DNA from: Icerya purchasi
Taxonomy: Eukaryota; Arthropoda; Insecta; Hemiptera; Monophlebidae
Assembly (NCBI GenBank): GCA_039619475.1
Contig: CM077115.1
Coordinates: 591,195,643 to 591,259,642 of the forward strand
Reading direction: 5' to 3'
DNA: 64,000 bases
Of this stretch, positions 22,993-34,480 are shown piece by piece. How positions within the stretch are numbered: the stretch's first letter is position 1; the number at the start of each line of letters is the position of its first letter. The notes beneath the pieces were generated by a model. The model saw nothing but the letters and a program-made list of their open reading frames with translations. It was not told the origin of the DNA and ran no database searches. Position numbers and translations under genes: made by a program.

Positions 22993-23480
22993 TTTAATAA
23001 ATATGCTACATAATAGTTATTGGAGAAATAAGAAGATCTGTCGTCCTTTAATCACAAGTTTCAAAAGATTGTCACATCTAAATATTATTTCGAATATTAA
23101 GTTCCCTAGAAATTATTTGAGCTGCGAAGAGCGTTGGATGCCTCTTTCAATAGACATTGAGGATAATGAAAATGTATATAATAAATAATCAAATAAATAA
23201 TATGTAATTTGAAGAAATGCTAAGAAATTATTTAGATTACAAATATAAATATATACTGATGGATCAGTGGACAAGGCATATATTCGGCGCTGGTTTTTAC
23301 TAGAGTAATCTACAGATTAACAGGGTTTATAGGCTCACATACGCTGGGACCTCGTTTACACATTACCGATATCCGTATACCAAATAGTAAAGGAGCTAAT
23401 TTCTTTAGAATGTAAGGCGTTATATGTTTTTTTTTTAAAACTGCTCATGTTAAAATATAAGAAGGTACCGGCAATTAACT
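22993..23480 (+). pseudogene. RNase H-bearing LINE, 3' part, continuing after insertions
   Basis: The connector resumes at HNSYWRNKKICRPLI and CEERWMPLSIDIED, then a shifted frame gives YKYIYTDGSVDKA, the first catalytic motif of a retroelement RNase H, followed by SLECKALYV, the second. The domain is cut soon after. The flanking TTTAATAAATATGC at 22993 repeats TTTAAATAATATGC at 19547, consistent with target duplication by the inserted RTE. Confidence 0.7.
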
Positions 23481-23620
23481 AGATCTAGGTATAGGCTGGC
23501 CAAAAGGCGAAAGTTGAACTAAAAAAAAACAAAAAAACCTTCGAATTTAAACATTAATAATAAAAAAAAAACCTACGTAATTCGCATTTATATTTATTCA
23601 TTTTGTATTCTTTATTTTCA
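23481..23620. other. AT-rich flank ending in an acceptor-like tract
   Basis: Low-complexity A-rich sequence that ends in TATTCTTTATTTTCAG at 23606-23621. Confidence 0.4.
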
Positions 23621-23621
23621 G

Positions 23622-23945
23622 AGAGATTGCAAAGTGGCTTCCGTTACAATTAGCTGACGAGAAGTAATTTTTAAGAGAAGGAGGATATATATTTAAGTGA
23701 GAACTAAAGTGTTCTCTGTAAATGTTAAAGTGTCCGAATAACACTGAACTGACTAAGTTTGTATCATAAAAATAATTAATGTAATTGTTTAATTTATATC
23801 GAGATAATAAACTGTTAGTTTTTAAACACGCATAATTTATAATAAATAAGTTAAGTAAAATCTAAATACTCGCTTCTTTTTGTATTTACATTTTAGTGTG
23901 AATATTGTAAAATGTAATACAGAATAAAGTTCAAGTAGCTGCTAG
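23622..23945 (+). CDS. candidate last exon and 3' UTR of a host gene
   Basis: Directly after the acceptor the three frames are all short: one reads EIAKWLPLQLADEK and stops at 23668, and the one in phase with the exon candidate at 17626-17725 would read KRLQSGFRYN and stop. An AATAAA lies near 23923 (CAGAATAAAG). The layout fits a final exon with a 250-nt UTR, but phase and identity are unproven. Confidence 0.3.
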
Positions 23946-24370
23946 TGACGTAAAGATACTGAGGGTTAAAGTTTTCCATTGAAACTTGGAAAAATCAGAA
24001 TTAAAGTAATTATCTAAAAAAGAGAGAAAGAATTTTGTCTGATACGCCGTTTACTCTTATCTCTAAAGAAAAATCCCTGAAACCTTTCAAATTATTATTT
24101 TTTTTCTATTATTATTATAATAATGACTTATTTTTAGTCATACTACTTATTGATAGGAGTTGTAGCTGCCGACCTATTTTTTCTTATGATATAAATACGA
24201 GTAATGTTTATGGAAAATTCCATATGCAACGTGTACATATGCATATCAAAATTTTGTGTACGGATACTTCTTACAATGTATACCCCCATAAGTGGATAAG
24301 TTATTCAATAAAATGGATTGCTTGGTATCAGCCGACAGTACCTAGTACTAAATTTAAATTCTGTTGCTAG
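23946..24370. other. no gene seen
   Basis: AT-rich. A 111-codon open frame at 24035-24370 has no recognisable features and biased composition. Confidence 0.4.
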
Positions 24371-26888
24371 ATTTTTTTTTTTTTTTTTTTTATTTTATGT
24401 ACAGCAGTACTTATTGCCTTTCGGCTATGACCACTTAATTAACATTGACTTAAAGATAACGCATTAGCTCCGTATTAATAAGGTATTTGTATAATTTACA
24501 TATTATCAGCATATCATTCCGGAGAACATCCTTTAAATCTTCCGTCTGTATATCGTTCCGCAATCTACAAACCTCGTACTTTTTACAATTGATTAACAGG
24601 TGATGGTACAGTCCTGGGTTCATCACAGACTTAGCAGACTGGTGGTTCCGCATCTCCCAAAAAGATGTGCGAGTGCGTCAGCGTGGTATGGCCGATTCTG
24701 ATCCGGGCAAGCACTCTTCTGTCGTTTTTAAGGGATAAATGTTGCTCTTGATTTTCCGCAATTTATTTCCTGTTGCAGTGCTTTTTCAGCTTTCATTCCA
24801 TTTCCATAGTGCACACAGTCGATGGTAATGGGGCGAATCTTTTCTATACGTTTTGGAGGCGGAGAATTTTCTAGCAGCAAACCTCAAGATTTTTTAACGT
24901 TATTTGCAGCATCTGCTGAGCAGTTTTAGGGTATTCTGTATGAAATGTTTAGATCGTCCGCATATAATCTGTAGGTTAGCCAGGCCGGAATGCAAGTCGT
25001 TATATCGTTAATTGCCATAAGGAAGCAGTATGCACTTAGTATACTCCCCCTGTATGATTCCGTTTTGCAGCTTGTAGAGATCAGATATAGTGAATTTTGT
25101 GTCCGGACTCGTATCGTTCTATCCGACAGGAAGTTTTTAATAAAACATGTTTCCATTTATTTCACACTCTTTAAATCTTTCCATAATTCGCTGTGTCCGT
25201 GTTGTATCATTTGTTTATTTGCAAATGGGTTTTACCAGGTGATCATCGAGCGTTGATCGACCTTTCCGGAATTCGCACTAATAAGGGCTAATTATCAACT
25301 TAGCGTCTAAATACGGTACTAGCCGTCTTGCTATCACTTTTCCCATAATTTGGTATAAAACGCATGTTAAAGATATAGGTCGATAACTGGTTGATAAATA
25401 TTTGCATTTACACGGCTTTAGTAGTGGGATGACAATTGAAGTCGACCATATATCTGGAAAAGTTCGTTCCGCCCAAATCTTATTATACATCTGCAGTATA
25501 GAGCATTTATAGTAGATTGCGGCAGGTGTTTCACGAAGACAGCTGGGGTATATCATTCGGACCCGGGGATGACTTTTTGTTAAAGTGTTTCAAACCTTCC
25601 GGAAGTTCCACCATGGTGAACGGATCATTATACTGCTGTGAATTTCTCGCATCTCTAAAATTATATCATTTTGTTCTTTTTCCGCCTTGAAGCCATGAAA
25701 TGAAGGTGAATAGTTGGCATTAAGCGATTTATCCGCAAAGGTAACAGCCAAAGCACCCGCGATGGTTTAACATCTATCTGTGTGGTTCATGAGTTGGTCT
25801 TGGCTGGTAAACTGCTCAGTAGTAATTATAGGGAAATGGTCACTCGAGCACAGATCGTTATGTACGGGCCACTCTAAGAAGCAATCGAAGCCAAGGTAAG
25901 GTCGATAAAAGAACCGTTAAAGGAGTTAAAATGAGTTGGTTCTCCATTATTTAATAAACCCTTTTCATCGTCCTCACTGAGATATTTTTCAAAAATTTTC
26001 CCTTTATTGTTGGACGTCTGCGATCTCCAAGTGGGGCTATGGGCGTTGGATCTCGTCTTTGTGTAATTATCGAATGTAGGTGATTAATCGGTAACATCTT
26101 GGTAAAGAGGGACATAAATATTACCTATACTGAGCTGCTTGAGATGTTTTGAATTTAGAGTGCTAATCTGTAACATGATATTTTGTGTGCCCCGCTAAGA
26201 ACGACTGTTTACAAGCACTACAGATTCATGCACGAGAGTAGCTACTCCACCGAAAATTAGCTCTATAAATGGAGTAATTTTTGACGCCAAAGGGCTGGCC
26301 AGGTTTTAGTCTCCTACAGACAGATAATGTTAGTTGGTATAAGTCGATTAACTCCGTCGGAGTTCAAATAATTTAGGAAATAACTCTGTTTATGTTCTAC
26401 TGCAGAATTCTTATCATCGTGATTATTTGTTCTTTGTAATTCTTCGTTTAGTTTTTTTTTTTGTGAATTCGGTCATTTTAATTTTTAGCAATCTGTCTTC
26501 CGCTGCTCCATAAATTATGTTTAATTGAGTGAGGATATTGCTTACGGGTACATTCGTTAATCCTAGTTTTTTGATTACTGATTCTGATTTCTTTGCCTTA
26601 TACATAAGGATTCTCTATGCTCGGCATACCAGCTGTTTAGTCTTAACTTTTGGCCTTTTATGTGCCGCTTTTACAGCTTCCTGCGGGCTAGACAACTCCA
26701 TACTCGTCGAGTTTTCAGATATTTTTGTTGTTATCAAAGGTGTTAATGGTTTGGTCGGTTTTGCCGTAACTTTTGCTAATTTTTCCCCTTTGTTAGCCCC
26801 GTCCTCCGCGTTTAGTAGTGCCATGGCTATCGCGGCCTGGCTGCTCTTTTCATTTACCTTAGATTTTTCTCCATCAACAGTTCTAGCC
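24371..26888 (-). mobile_element. I-like LINE, minus strand, heavily decayed
   Basis: A T-run at 24371-24392 marks the poly(A) 3' end. Reading back on the minus strand: a C-terminal HHLLINCKKYEVCR finger (24450-24653), RT pieces RLYADDLNISYRI and IKNFLSDRTIRVR (24926-25156), SYRPISLTCVLYQIMGKVIA (25278-25556), endonuclease traces with CL-ETKTWPALW (about 26290), and a basic ORF1 fragment (26423-26888). Element order is complete in outline (ORF1, EN, RT, C-terminal finger) but stops and shifts are everywhere. Motif FADDLNIS-type RT is shared with the LINEs at 30-39 kb and 61.9-63.5 kb. Confidence 0.8.
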
Positions 26889-26889
26889 T

Positions 26890-27640
26890 AGTGTTTAAGA
26901 AAACTTTTTGAACAGATGATTAATAAACGCCCGGTCTGCTGGCTAGAATATAATAATGTGTACTTCCCGATAAGATGTTTGGTTTCCGTTCTGGCCTTGG
27001 TGCCACTGACTGTATATCCTTGTTCATTTCCGATATCTATAAATCCTTTATTCACAGGAAATTTACCATCGTCGCGTTTGTTGATGCCGCTGCTGCCTTT
27101 GACAATGTTCACCTACCTTCTCTACAGAATAAAATGCTTTCCATTAACATCCCTCTTGAGTTTACTATCTTAATTATCAATCTTTTCCGGAATAGAACAA
27201 TTCGTCTTTCTACTCCCTTTTTCGACGATTCCAGATCAATTTTTCGAGGTCTTCCGCAAGGATCGTGCTTGAGTCCTACACTTTTCAACATTTACTTTCA
27301 CAGTCTTGCTACTCTTAACATCCCTTCTAAGTCCTTATTCTTCGCTGACGATATATTCTTCCTCTAGTAATCTCTCTTCTGCCAATGAGGGGCTTAATTC
27401 CTCCCTTGCTATTTTGGAATTATCGTTGTCTTCTTTTCATCTTTCTGTTTCCCCTGAGAAGTCTGCCTCTGTAGTTTTTACATTTCGTCCTTTTAACCGT
27501 TCCTTAATTAACCTTTTCCTATGTCAACTCCCTATTCCTCTAGTTAACTCTTTCTCCTACCTTAGATCTTTTTGTGTTCATATCAACTATCTAAATACTT
27601 TTCTTTTTATGCTGGTCACACGTTTAAATATAGATAATAT
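26890..27640 (+). pseudogene. I-like LINE (second family), RT region
   Basis: Abuts the previous element head-on. Reads LRKLFEQMINKRPV, FGFRSGLGATDCISLF, VAFVDAAAAFDNVH, FRGLPQGSCLSPTLFNIYFH and SLFFADDIFF: RT motifs in order with catalytic FADD. A frameshift lies near 26975 and a stop follows FADDIFFL. The endonuclease is missing. It is interrupted at about 27645 by a truncated relative and resumes at 27942. Confidence 0.8.
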
Positions 27641-27644
27641 ATGA

Positions 27645-27941
27645 TAATGAGGTATAACGGCTAACAAGACATGAGAGCTTTCCTTTCCTTTAAGATATCC
27701 TGTATAATTTTTTGTTTACACATTTATTTCCCTTCGGACTGCTAATTGCACGAGTTCTAGTACCGATCCTTTTGTGACTCCCTTGCTACCTCTCCGTAGT
27801 AGTTCTGGCCGTTTCTACCTTCCCCAAATAACTTTCTTAATGTCCTCAACTTCCTTTTGTCCTACGTTCTTCCTTCTTGATGGGTAATCGTCCGTAGCTG
27901 ACAAGCCCAATAAAAAAGTTAAAAAGAAAAAAAAAAAAAAC
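27645..27941 (+). mobile_element. truncated LINE 3' end inserted in the RT-RNase H gene
   Basis: This 300-bp piece ends in GACAAGCCCAATAAAAAAG and an A-run (27901-27941). The same GCCCAA-plus-A-run ending closes the host element (29481-29503) and, inverted, the LINE at 39976. It breaks the host frame between HINY (27585) and KRLNFLKALS (27960), so it is a 5'-truncated copy of the same or a sister family. Confidence 0.7.
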
Positions 27942-29505
27942 TATCTATGTGCATCGGCTATCAAGAGATTAAATTTCCTAAAAGCGTTGTCCCCCCGGAA
28001 ATGCGATGGCGATCCGTATATTCTCCTTATACTTTATAGATCCATTTATCTTTCCAAATTGGACTATTGTTCTTTTCTTTATGCCAGTGCTCCCAAATCC
28101 CTTCTTACCAAACTTAATCGCATCCAAAACCCTTGTCTTCGCCTCTGTATTGGTGCTCTGAATTCTTCTCTAACTCCTGCCCTCCTGGCCGAAACCGGCT
28201 TCCTTCCTTTACTTTATCTCGGTGAAAGATTTATGATTAAACGTCTTCATATTCCTCACTCGAAACTCGTGAATTCCTATCAGTATATTCTGGACAACTG
28301 GCGTTTCTCTCCTACAAAAATTCCAATTCTTTCACACATATCCTCCCGACTTGTCCTATTTTCTCACTTTATCCTCTCCTATAACAAATCCCCGTACTTC
28401 ACTTACAACTTCTTAGAACTGCCGTTTTCTCCCAAGCTATTTCCTCTTCTCTCGAACATTAACTCTCTTCCGTTTCCTGTAATACATAACGAATTCAACC
28501 AAACTCTACACTCACTTTTTCCAGCTCACAGCATGGTTTTTACGGATGGCTCGAAATCCGCTTCAGCTGTCGGAACTGCTTTTATTCTTCCTGATATCAA
28601 CTATTCTGAGTCTTTTCAACTTCCTCTCTTTTCTTCTATCTTTTTAGCCGAATGCATGACTATTTTACGTGCTATCCTTTTTATATCCAAAACATCCAAT
28701 ATATCAAAATTCATCATATGCTTTGATTCGAAAAGCGTTTTATCAGCCATCTCATCTCCCTTTTCTAAACCATCGTCAGATCCTATTATTCTTTACATTC
28801 GTTCCTTAATTTATAATTTTTTAACATCCCGTTCTATCCTAATTGACCTGTTCTGGATTCCGGGCTACTGCGGAATCGTTGGTAATGATCTTGCCGATTC
28901 ATTGGCATGTCAAGCTGCAGTAAATGGCCGTTTCATAGATGGATTCCCTCCCAATGTCTTTTCCCTCTCTCTTATCATTTTCACCATGACTACTGATCTT
29001 TATTCGTCTCTTTTCTCCAATCCTAACTCTTTTTACCTTGCTATACAACCCTCTCCACCTACTTCTTCCTGGTTTAATAATTTTACCTGCATCAACAGTT
29101 CTGTTATTTCTTCCATAATTCGCCTCCGCTTTAATCACAGTCCGCTCCCTGTCTCCTTCTTTCGTTTTAATATTGTTCAGTCTCCCTTGTGTCCTTTCCA
29201 TCCTCCTATCTTAAATTTGACCTGTAATGTAAATCACCTTCTATTCGAACAATAGTCTTCTATCTCCTCGGAACGCGCAGTCTTTTTTTCTAATTTGCTT
29301 GGCCTTGGCCTCCCGACCCCTTACTGTTCCCACTACATTCTTGCTCTTCCTTCTCTTTCTGTTGTTCCTACATTGGCTACCTTCATTTCTTCCGTTTCTA
29401 ATCGCTTCCTGATATAACTTTCAATTCCCTACGTTTCATTATTTGTTACTCCTTTGTGTCGGGTAAATGTCCTGAGTTGACGCGCCCAAAGAAAAAAAAA
29501 AAAAT
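27942..29505 (+). CDS. I-like LINE: RT thumb, RNase H and C-terminal finger
   Basis: The longest open frame, 27987-29255 (422 codons), is the back half of a non-LTR polyprotein. Thumb/connector: RNFLKALS-type start, LILYRSIYLSKLDYCS, RLCIGALNSSLTPALLAETG. RNase H: MVFTDGSKSASAVG (Asp 1), FLAECMTILRAI (Glu 2), FIICFDSKSVLSAI (Asp 3), DLFWIPGYCGIVGNDLAD (His replaced by Tyr before the final Asp). A Cys-containing C-terminus and A-run tail follow. The domain is nearly intact but has no RT of its own in frame, so the product would be inactive. Confidence 0.85.
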
Positions 29506-30000
29506 TTTCTTTTTGTGTAATTATAATAAGTATTACCGCTTTTTTCTTGTCTCTTTCCCATCATCTCTATTTAAACTTCTAATATTTCATAGCCTATTGC
29601 TAAAATACATTTTATTATCTAGGCATACACGTGCATTTCTATTTATTTTTTAATATATACAATTACTCTTCAAAAATTAAAACCTATAAATAAATATTAT
29701 CGATTATTCAAAAAAAATGAAATTTTCCCTGACCAACTGGTACACTTTACTAACTAATTTCAATTAATATTTATCGTATTAATTTCATTTTTAAACTTCG
29801 AAGTACTTTATGTTCATTAATACAGTATCACATAACTATGAGAGTAGATGTGGAAAGAAGCATGAAGCATTACGTAGAATGTGACTTTTATTGAAACCAG
29901 ACGTATTATAATTGCTTATCGTGTTTAATCAATCTTATCTTAGGAGTGATATAATTTTTTAAAACCTCTTATCAGTTTATTCGTGCACGTTCATTTTTAA
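29506..30000. other. AT-rich spacer
   Basis: No gene or repeat recognised; contains several AATAAA-like strings without a linked gene. Confidence 0.4.
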
Positions 30001-30059
30001 TTGCGTGTATGCGATAATAAAATACCGGTATACAAATTGTCGCCAAACTCAGTTTAAAT

Positions 30060-30860
30060 CTCAAATGAACCTCACCTATATCGTCGATCAAATATAACGT
30101 ATCAAATGAAGAGTACAGCCATATTTGCAGTTTCAAACGTCAAGTTTATTGTGCGGTCGAACCCGAAACCAAAATACCACAGTCAATTACCGTAGAATAC
30201 GAAGGTGGGTCTTTTCGTATTTTCCTCACTGATGATACTGTATTCTGCACTCACTGTAAATCTTGTGAACACTCGTGGCCCAAATGCACAGCAGAAAAGA
30301 GGAAAAAATACTAAATCCTGCCAAACCCGCTAACGATGATAGGTTAGACGATGTACGTGGTGTACAAAATGCCGCACTACACTGTCCTACCACTCTGCCG
30401 ATACAAGATATTACATTTTAACCGGAAAGTAATGACAACGAGCACACTAATACACCTGAAAATGTACCTAACTCGCAGCCGACAAAACGGGACCTGTCTG
30501 TTTCACCACCCGCCACCGATACGAATACCGGTACTGATCCGAAAGATAAAAAGCAATCAAAAAAATTCAAAAGTAATGGTAACGAAAATGATACTGCTGC
30601 TATAAACAAGCTGCTAACTCCCTTTAGTGAAACAATAAAGCAGAAACACAAAACATTACCCGATACCTTCAAAAAAACGAAATCGCGCACCTTCTAAGCG
30701 CTAGCAAAAGTTCTAGCACAAAAGAAGCCATCGCTCAGATAACGAAGATAACGTTAACAAACACCGACACACTACAAATTCAGCTCAGACACATTTACGA
30801 AAATATCCAAGACAGAAGAAATACACACCACCAAATTAATGAACAAAATAGTCCTGCAAG
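30060..30860 (+). pseudogene. I-like LINE ORF1 (zinc-knuckle RNA-binding protein)
   Basis: A frame reads FKRQVYCAVEPE, VEYEGGSFRIFLTDD and CTHCKSCEHSWPKC, the end of a gag-like ORF1 with a CCHC-type knuckle (C-x2-C-x3-H-x4-C). ORF1 proteins coat the element RNA. A stop at about 30312 and frameshifts follow; the rest is Pro/Lys/Asp-rich. It lies immediately upstream of the endonuclease ORF. Confidence 0.75.
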
Positions 30861-31988
30861 ATGACGATCCTTCAATGGAACATTAATGGTTTTTACAGTA
30901 ATCTTGAGGAATTAAAACTACTTACAAACAAGCTATCTCCGTCTATAACCTGCCTGCAAGAAACTCGCCTTTTACCGAAGCAAAAACACGTTGCATTAAA
31001 AAACTACAAGATGTATAGAAACGATTACACGTCGGGCCCTATTGCCTCTGGCGGAGTGGCTACGCTAATCCAAAATGACATCTACCTACAGCAAACCCGT
31101 ATGAACACATTTAGTACTATTCAACATACCACAGTACGCATATTTCATCCAAAGTTCTTCAAATCAACAGTTACAGTATGCAACATCTATATCCCACCAG
31201 ATTACGAACCGGACTATGAGGAGCTCCAAAGGTTGTTTCATCAGCTTCCACAAACATTCATCGCACTAGGAGACTTTAACGCTCACCATCCAATCTGGGG
31301 GAGCCGAAACTACAACAACCGAGGCAAACTAATGGAGAAAGCAATTTTTCAAGAGGATGACCTGATCCTACTAAATGACGGGTCGTCAACGCGATTCAAC
31401 ATAAGTAATGGAACGTCCTCTGCAATCGACCTCACACTTGCCTCTTCTGCACTGGAAGCCACCATCGAATGGAAGCCATTCCCACACTTATGCAACAGCG
31501 ATCATTATCCGTTGATTATCATCAATCCCAGCCATAAAAATAAAAACCAGGAAGAGCCACGCTTTAATAGAAAATGGCTACGCGACAAAGCTGATTGGAC
31601 AACATATAAACGGCAGTGTGATCTTACTAACTTGAATCTAGACCTTAACGCTGACGATATAGTCGAACAGCTTAACAGCAATATTCTGTCAGCAGCGATC
31701 AATTCTGTTCCCCAATCGACTGGAAAATATAGACGCAAAATGATTCCATGGTGGTGTCCGGAGATCAAGGAGGCAATCAGGAAAAGAACCTCGGTGCTCA
31801 AGAAATTCTACGACACTAGGCTCCAGGCAGATCTCATCGAATTTCGGAAACGCAAAGCTGAAGCTCGACGTAAAATCCCCCCAAAAAAGAAAGAGAGCTG
31901 GGAAAAATTTACAAATAGCATCGAACACTCAGAAAACCCATCCGAAATGCGGAAAAAAGTTAAAGCACTAACGCCAACAACAAGATGA
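30861..31988 (+). CDS. I-like LINE ORF2: AP-like endonuclease and linker
   Basis: A 375-codon open frame. The N-terminus is an intact-looking EEP endonuclease that would nick target DNA: MTILQWNINGF, ITCLQETRL, SGGVATLIQND, NIYIPPDYEPD, IALGDFNAHHPIWG, SSAIDLTLAS and NSDHYPLII hold the expected N, E, D, N, D and SDH residues. A Lys/Arg-rich linker (WWCPEIKEAIRKRTSVLKKF) leads to RT. The frame ends at 31985 just before RT, where a shift occurs. Start ATG at 30861 fits the normal position six codons before the Asn motif. Confidence 0.88.
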   Translation: MTILQWNINGFYSNLEELKLLTNKLSPSITCLQETRLLPKQKHVALKNYKMYRNDYTSGPIASGGVATLIQNDIYLQQTRMNTFSTIQHTTVRIFHPKFFKSTVTVCNIYIPPDYEPDYEELQRLFHQLPQTFIALGDFNAHHPIWGSRNYNNRGKLMEKAIFQEDDLILLNDGSSTRFNISNGTSSAIDLTLASSALEATIEWKPFPHLCNSDHYPLIIINPSHKNKNQEEPRFNRKWLRDKADWTTYKRQCDLTNLNLDLNADDIVEQLNSNILSAAINSVPQSTGKYRRKMIPWWCPEIKEAIRKRTSVLKKFYDTRLQADLIEFRKRKAEARRKIPPKKKESWEKFTNSIEHSENPSEMRKKVKALTPTTR

Positions 31989-33535
31989 AATAGCCAACAT
32001 ATTTGCTTTACACTTTGCCTCAACTTCTGCGACATCGCAATTTTCTGACTAATTCCAAATCTTCAAGTCCCAAACCGAATCAACGCAGCCTGTCATCATA
32101 CACGATAGCAATAAAGAGTGGTACAACCACAGTTACACGCTTCCAGAGCTACAAAAGGTCCTAAAAGCCTTCCGAAAAAATAAATCACCGGGTCCGGACA
32201 ACATACCGCTACTATTCATCACACAGTTGAGTGCTGCATCAGAAATAAAGTTACAAGTAATCTATAACCGATTGTGGACCGCTGGTACTTTCCACATATA
32301 TGGTCCACTGCCATATTAATCCCAATCCTGAAAGCAGGAAAAAACAAATTGCAGACGGATTCGTATAGACCTATAGCTCTAACTTATATACTTTGTAAAA
32401 TTCTTGAAAAAATGATCGCCAACAGATTAATGACAGCTCTTGACAAAAGAATTTCATCGGCACAATGTGGTTTCCGCTGAAACCGATCTACTCAAGACCA
32501 AATCGTCGGTTTAGCAAATGACATACACGACGCATTTACCAATAAAAAGAACCTGTATTCCATATTCTTCTATATCACAAAGGCGTACGACCGCACCTGG
32601 CGTCATTATGTGCTACAACAATTCCATTCGGCAGGTATAAACGGAAGATCGCTCACTTTCATAGCAAACTACTTATCGAATCGAACTATTAAGATCCGTA
32701 TAGGCACCACACTCTCTGATACAGCCACCATCGAAAATGGAGTGCCTCAGAGAGGAGTCCTGAGCATCCTATGTTTTCTAATGGCTATTAACACGATAGA
32801 AGAAGTAATACCACGACCAATCAAATGTAGACTATTTGCAGACGACCTAAACATCTCGTTAACCATCAACGACCACACATACAGTCAATCTCTTCTCTAG
32901 CAAACGCTTCACAACCTCGAGTCACGGAGTAACACGGTAGGATTGGACTTCTCACCAACAAAAACCAAATATATGATCTTCACAAGGAAGAAAAAATATC
33001 AAGCCTTACAGCTCCGGCTAAATAGAAACTTTCTACCCAAAACCGACCAACACACCCTTCTTTGGAGTTACTTTCGATTATCGTCTCAAGTGGACGGCAC
33101 ATCTGAGGCAACTTCGACATGAAACGCACCAAAGAATGAACATACTGAAAATGCTCCGAAATAGGGCCTTCGGCCCTGGCCCCAAGAGGATGCTGCAGCT
33201 GTACAGGGCTCTTGTCCGATCCCAGCTTGAATAGGGCAGCCTGGCATATCTGTCAGCGTCAGAGACTTGCCTCCAAATACTTGACCCAGTACATAATGCT
33301 GGGATCCGAATAAGTTTGCATGCTTTTCCGACAAGCCGAATAACTAACATGCAGCTCTTATGCGGTGAACCGCCTTTAAGCACTCGGAGAAAATTAACTG
33401 CTATCCGATATAGCCTCAAAGTCGAAGCAAATCCCAATCATCCAAATTACATTGTACTCACAAACAATGAAGCCTTCCTCTCCACCTACATACACGAAAT
33501 TAAAAATGTTGCACATATTACAGAAGATGATACAC
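31989..33535 (+). pseudogene. I-like LINE ORF2: reverse transcriptase, frameshifted
   Basis: Continues from the endonuclease in changed frames: FRKNKSPGPDNIP, STAILIPILKAGK, SYRPIALTYILCKILEKMIA, SSAQCGFR, ITKAYDRTW, NGVPQRGVLSILCFLMAI and RLFADDLNISLTI. The catalytic FADD is kept, but QG in motif 4 reads QR and the motif A Asp is Thr (YITKAYDR, normally DxxKAFDR), both disabling. The thumb follows to about 33535, where another RTE inserted. Confidence 0.82.
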
Positions 33536-34480
33536 CTTCTTCTTCTTCATCCGCCGTCTCCGTTACGAAGGTTGGCGATCAACACGGCAATGTCTTTTCT
33601 AGACATGGCAGATCTGAACATTTCAATGGGTGAACAGCGGAACCAACGATGAAAATCATTTGTCCACGAATTTTGTGGGCGCCCTTTTGATCTTTTGCCC
33701 AAAAGCTTTCCTTCCATAATGAGACGTAAAATCTCATATTTTTGGCCTCTCATGAGCCCATAAGCTTTGCTATAGTCTATCAGTTTGTTCATTATTTTTT
33801 GCAGTTCCTCCTGACTATCAGCTATAATGAGTCAGTCATCTGCGTATCAAAAATTATTAATTGTGACTCCATTTACCTTGATCAACCCGTCATCCTCATC
33901 AAGCGCCTCTCTGAATATTGCTTCGGCATATAAATTGAAAAGCAGAGGAGACAGTACACATCCCTGTCGAACTCCTTTTTTAATTTCTATATGCTCCGAT
34001 GTTACGCTTTTGATTCTTATCTCCGTCGTTTGCTTCCAGTACAGCTGACTTATTATGCGCAAGTCCTTCCTGTCTATACGCTCTAAAATTCCCATAAATT
34101 TTCCATGTTGCACACAATCGAAAGCTTTATGGTAATCTATGGCGCACGCGTATACATTAATATTCATATCCGGACAGCGCTGTGTGAGCATACGGACGGC
34201 GAATAGGGCTTCACGAGTGCCCGTCCCATTTTTGAAACCAAATTGTGTATTTCCCACTTGCTCTTCGCACCGTCTACATATTCTTGTATGTATTATTCTT
34301 AGAAATATTTTTAGAGCGTGCGACATAAGACTAATCTCATACGGTGGTAATCATCACATTTTAAGGATTTTGTTTTCTTTGGAATTGCAGTAAAGTTCGA
34401 TTTTAACCATTCGGTCGGTATTTTTCATGTGCCATCGTATATTTTATTAAATGCTTCGGTCATTTTGCGTATACCTATGT
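33536..34480 (-). pseudogene. RTE-like fragment with internal deletion
   Basis: A (GAA)n tail on the minus strand (plus-strand TTC repeats, 33536-33550) starts the 3' end. Coding pieces: GKRSKGRPQNSWTNDFHRWF at the C-terminus; upstream FGFKNGTGTREALFAVRML, AIDYHKAFDCVQH, IKKGVRQGCVLSPLLFNLY, then YADDSLIIADS in another frame. Between SKAYG and LMRGQKYEIL the palm-to-C-terminus connector is missing, so a deletion joined them at about 33757. It inserted into the I-like LINE; its 5' side is abutted by another RTE at 34481. Confidence 0.82.
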
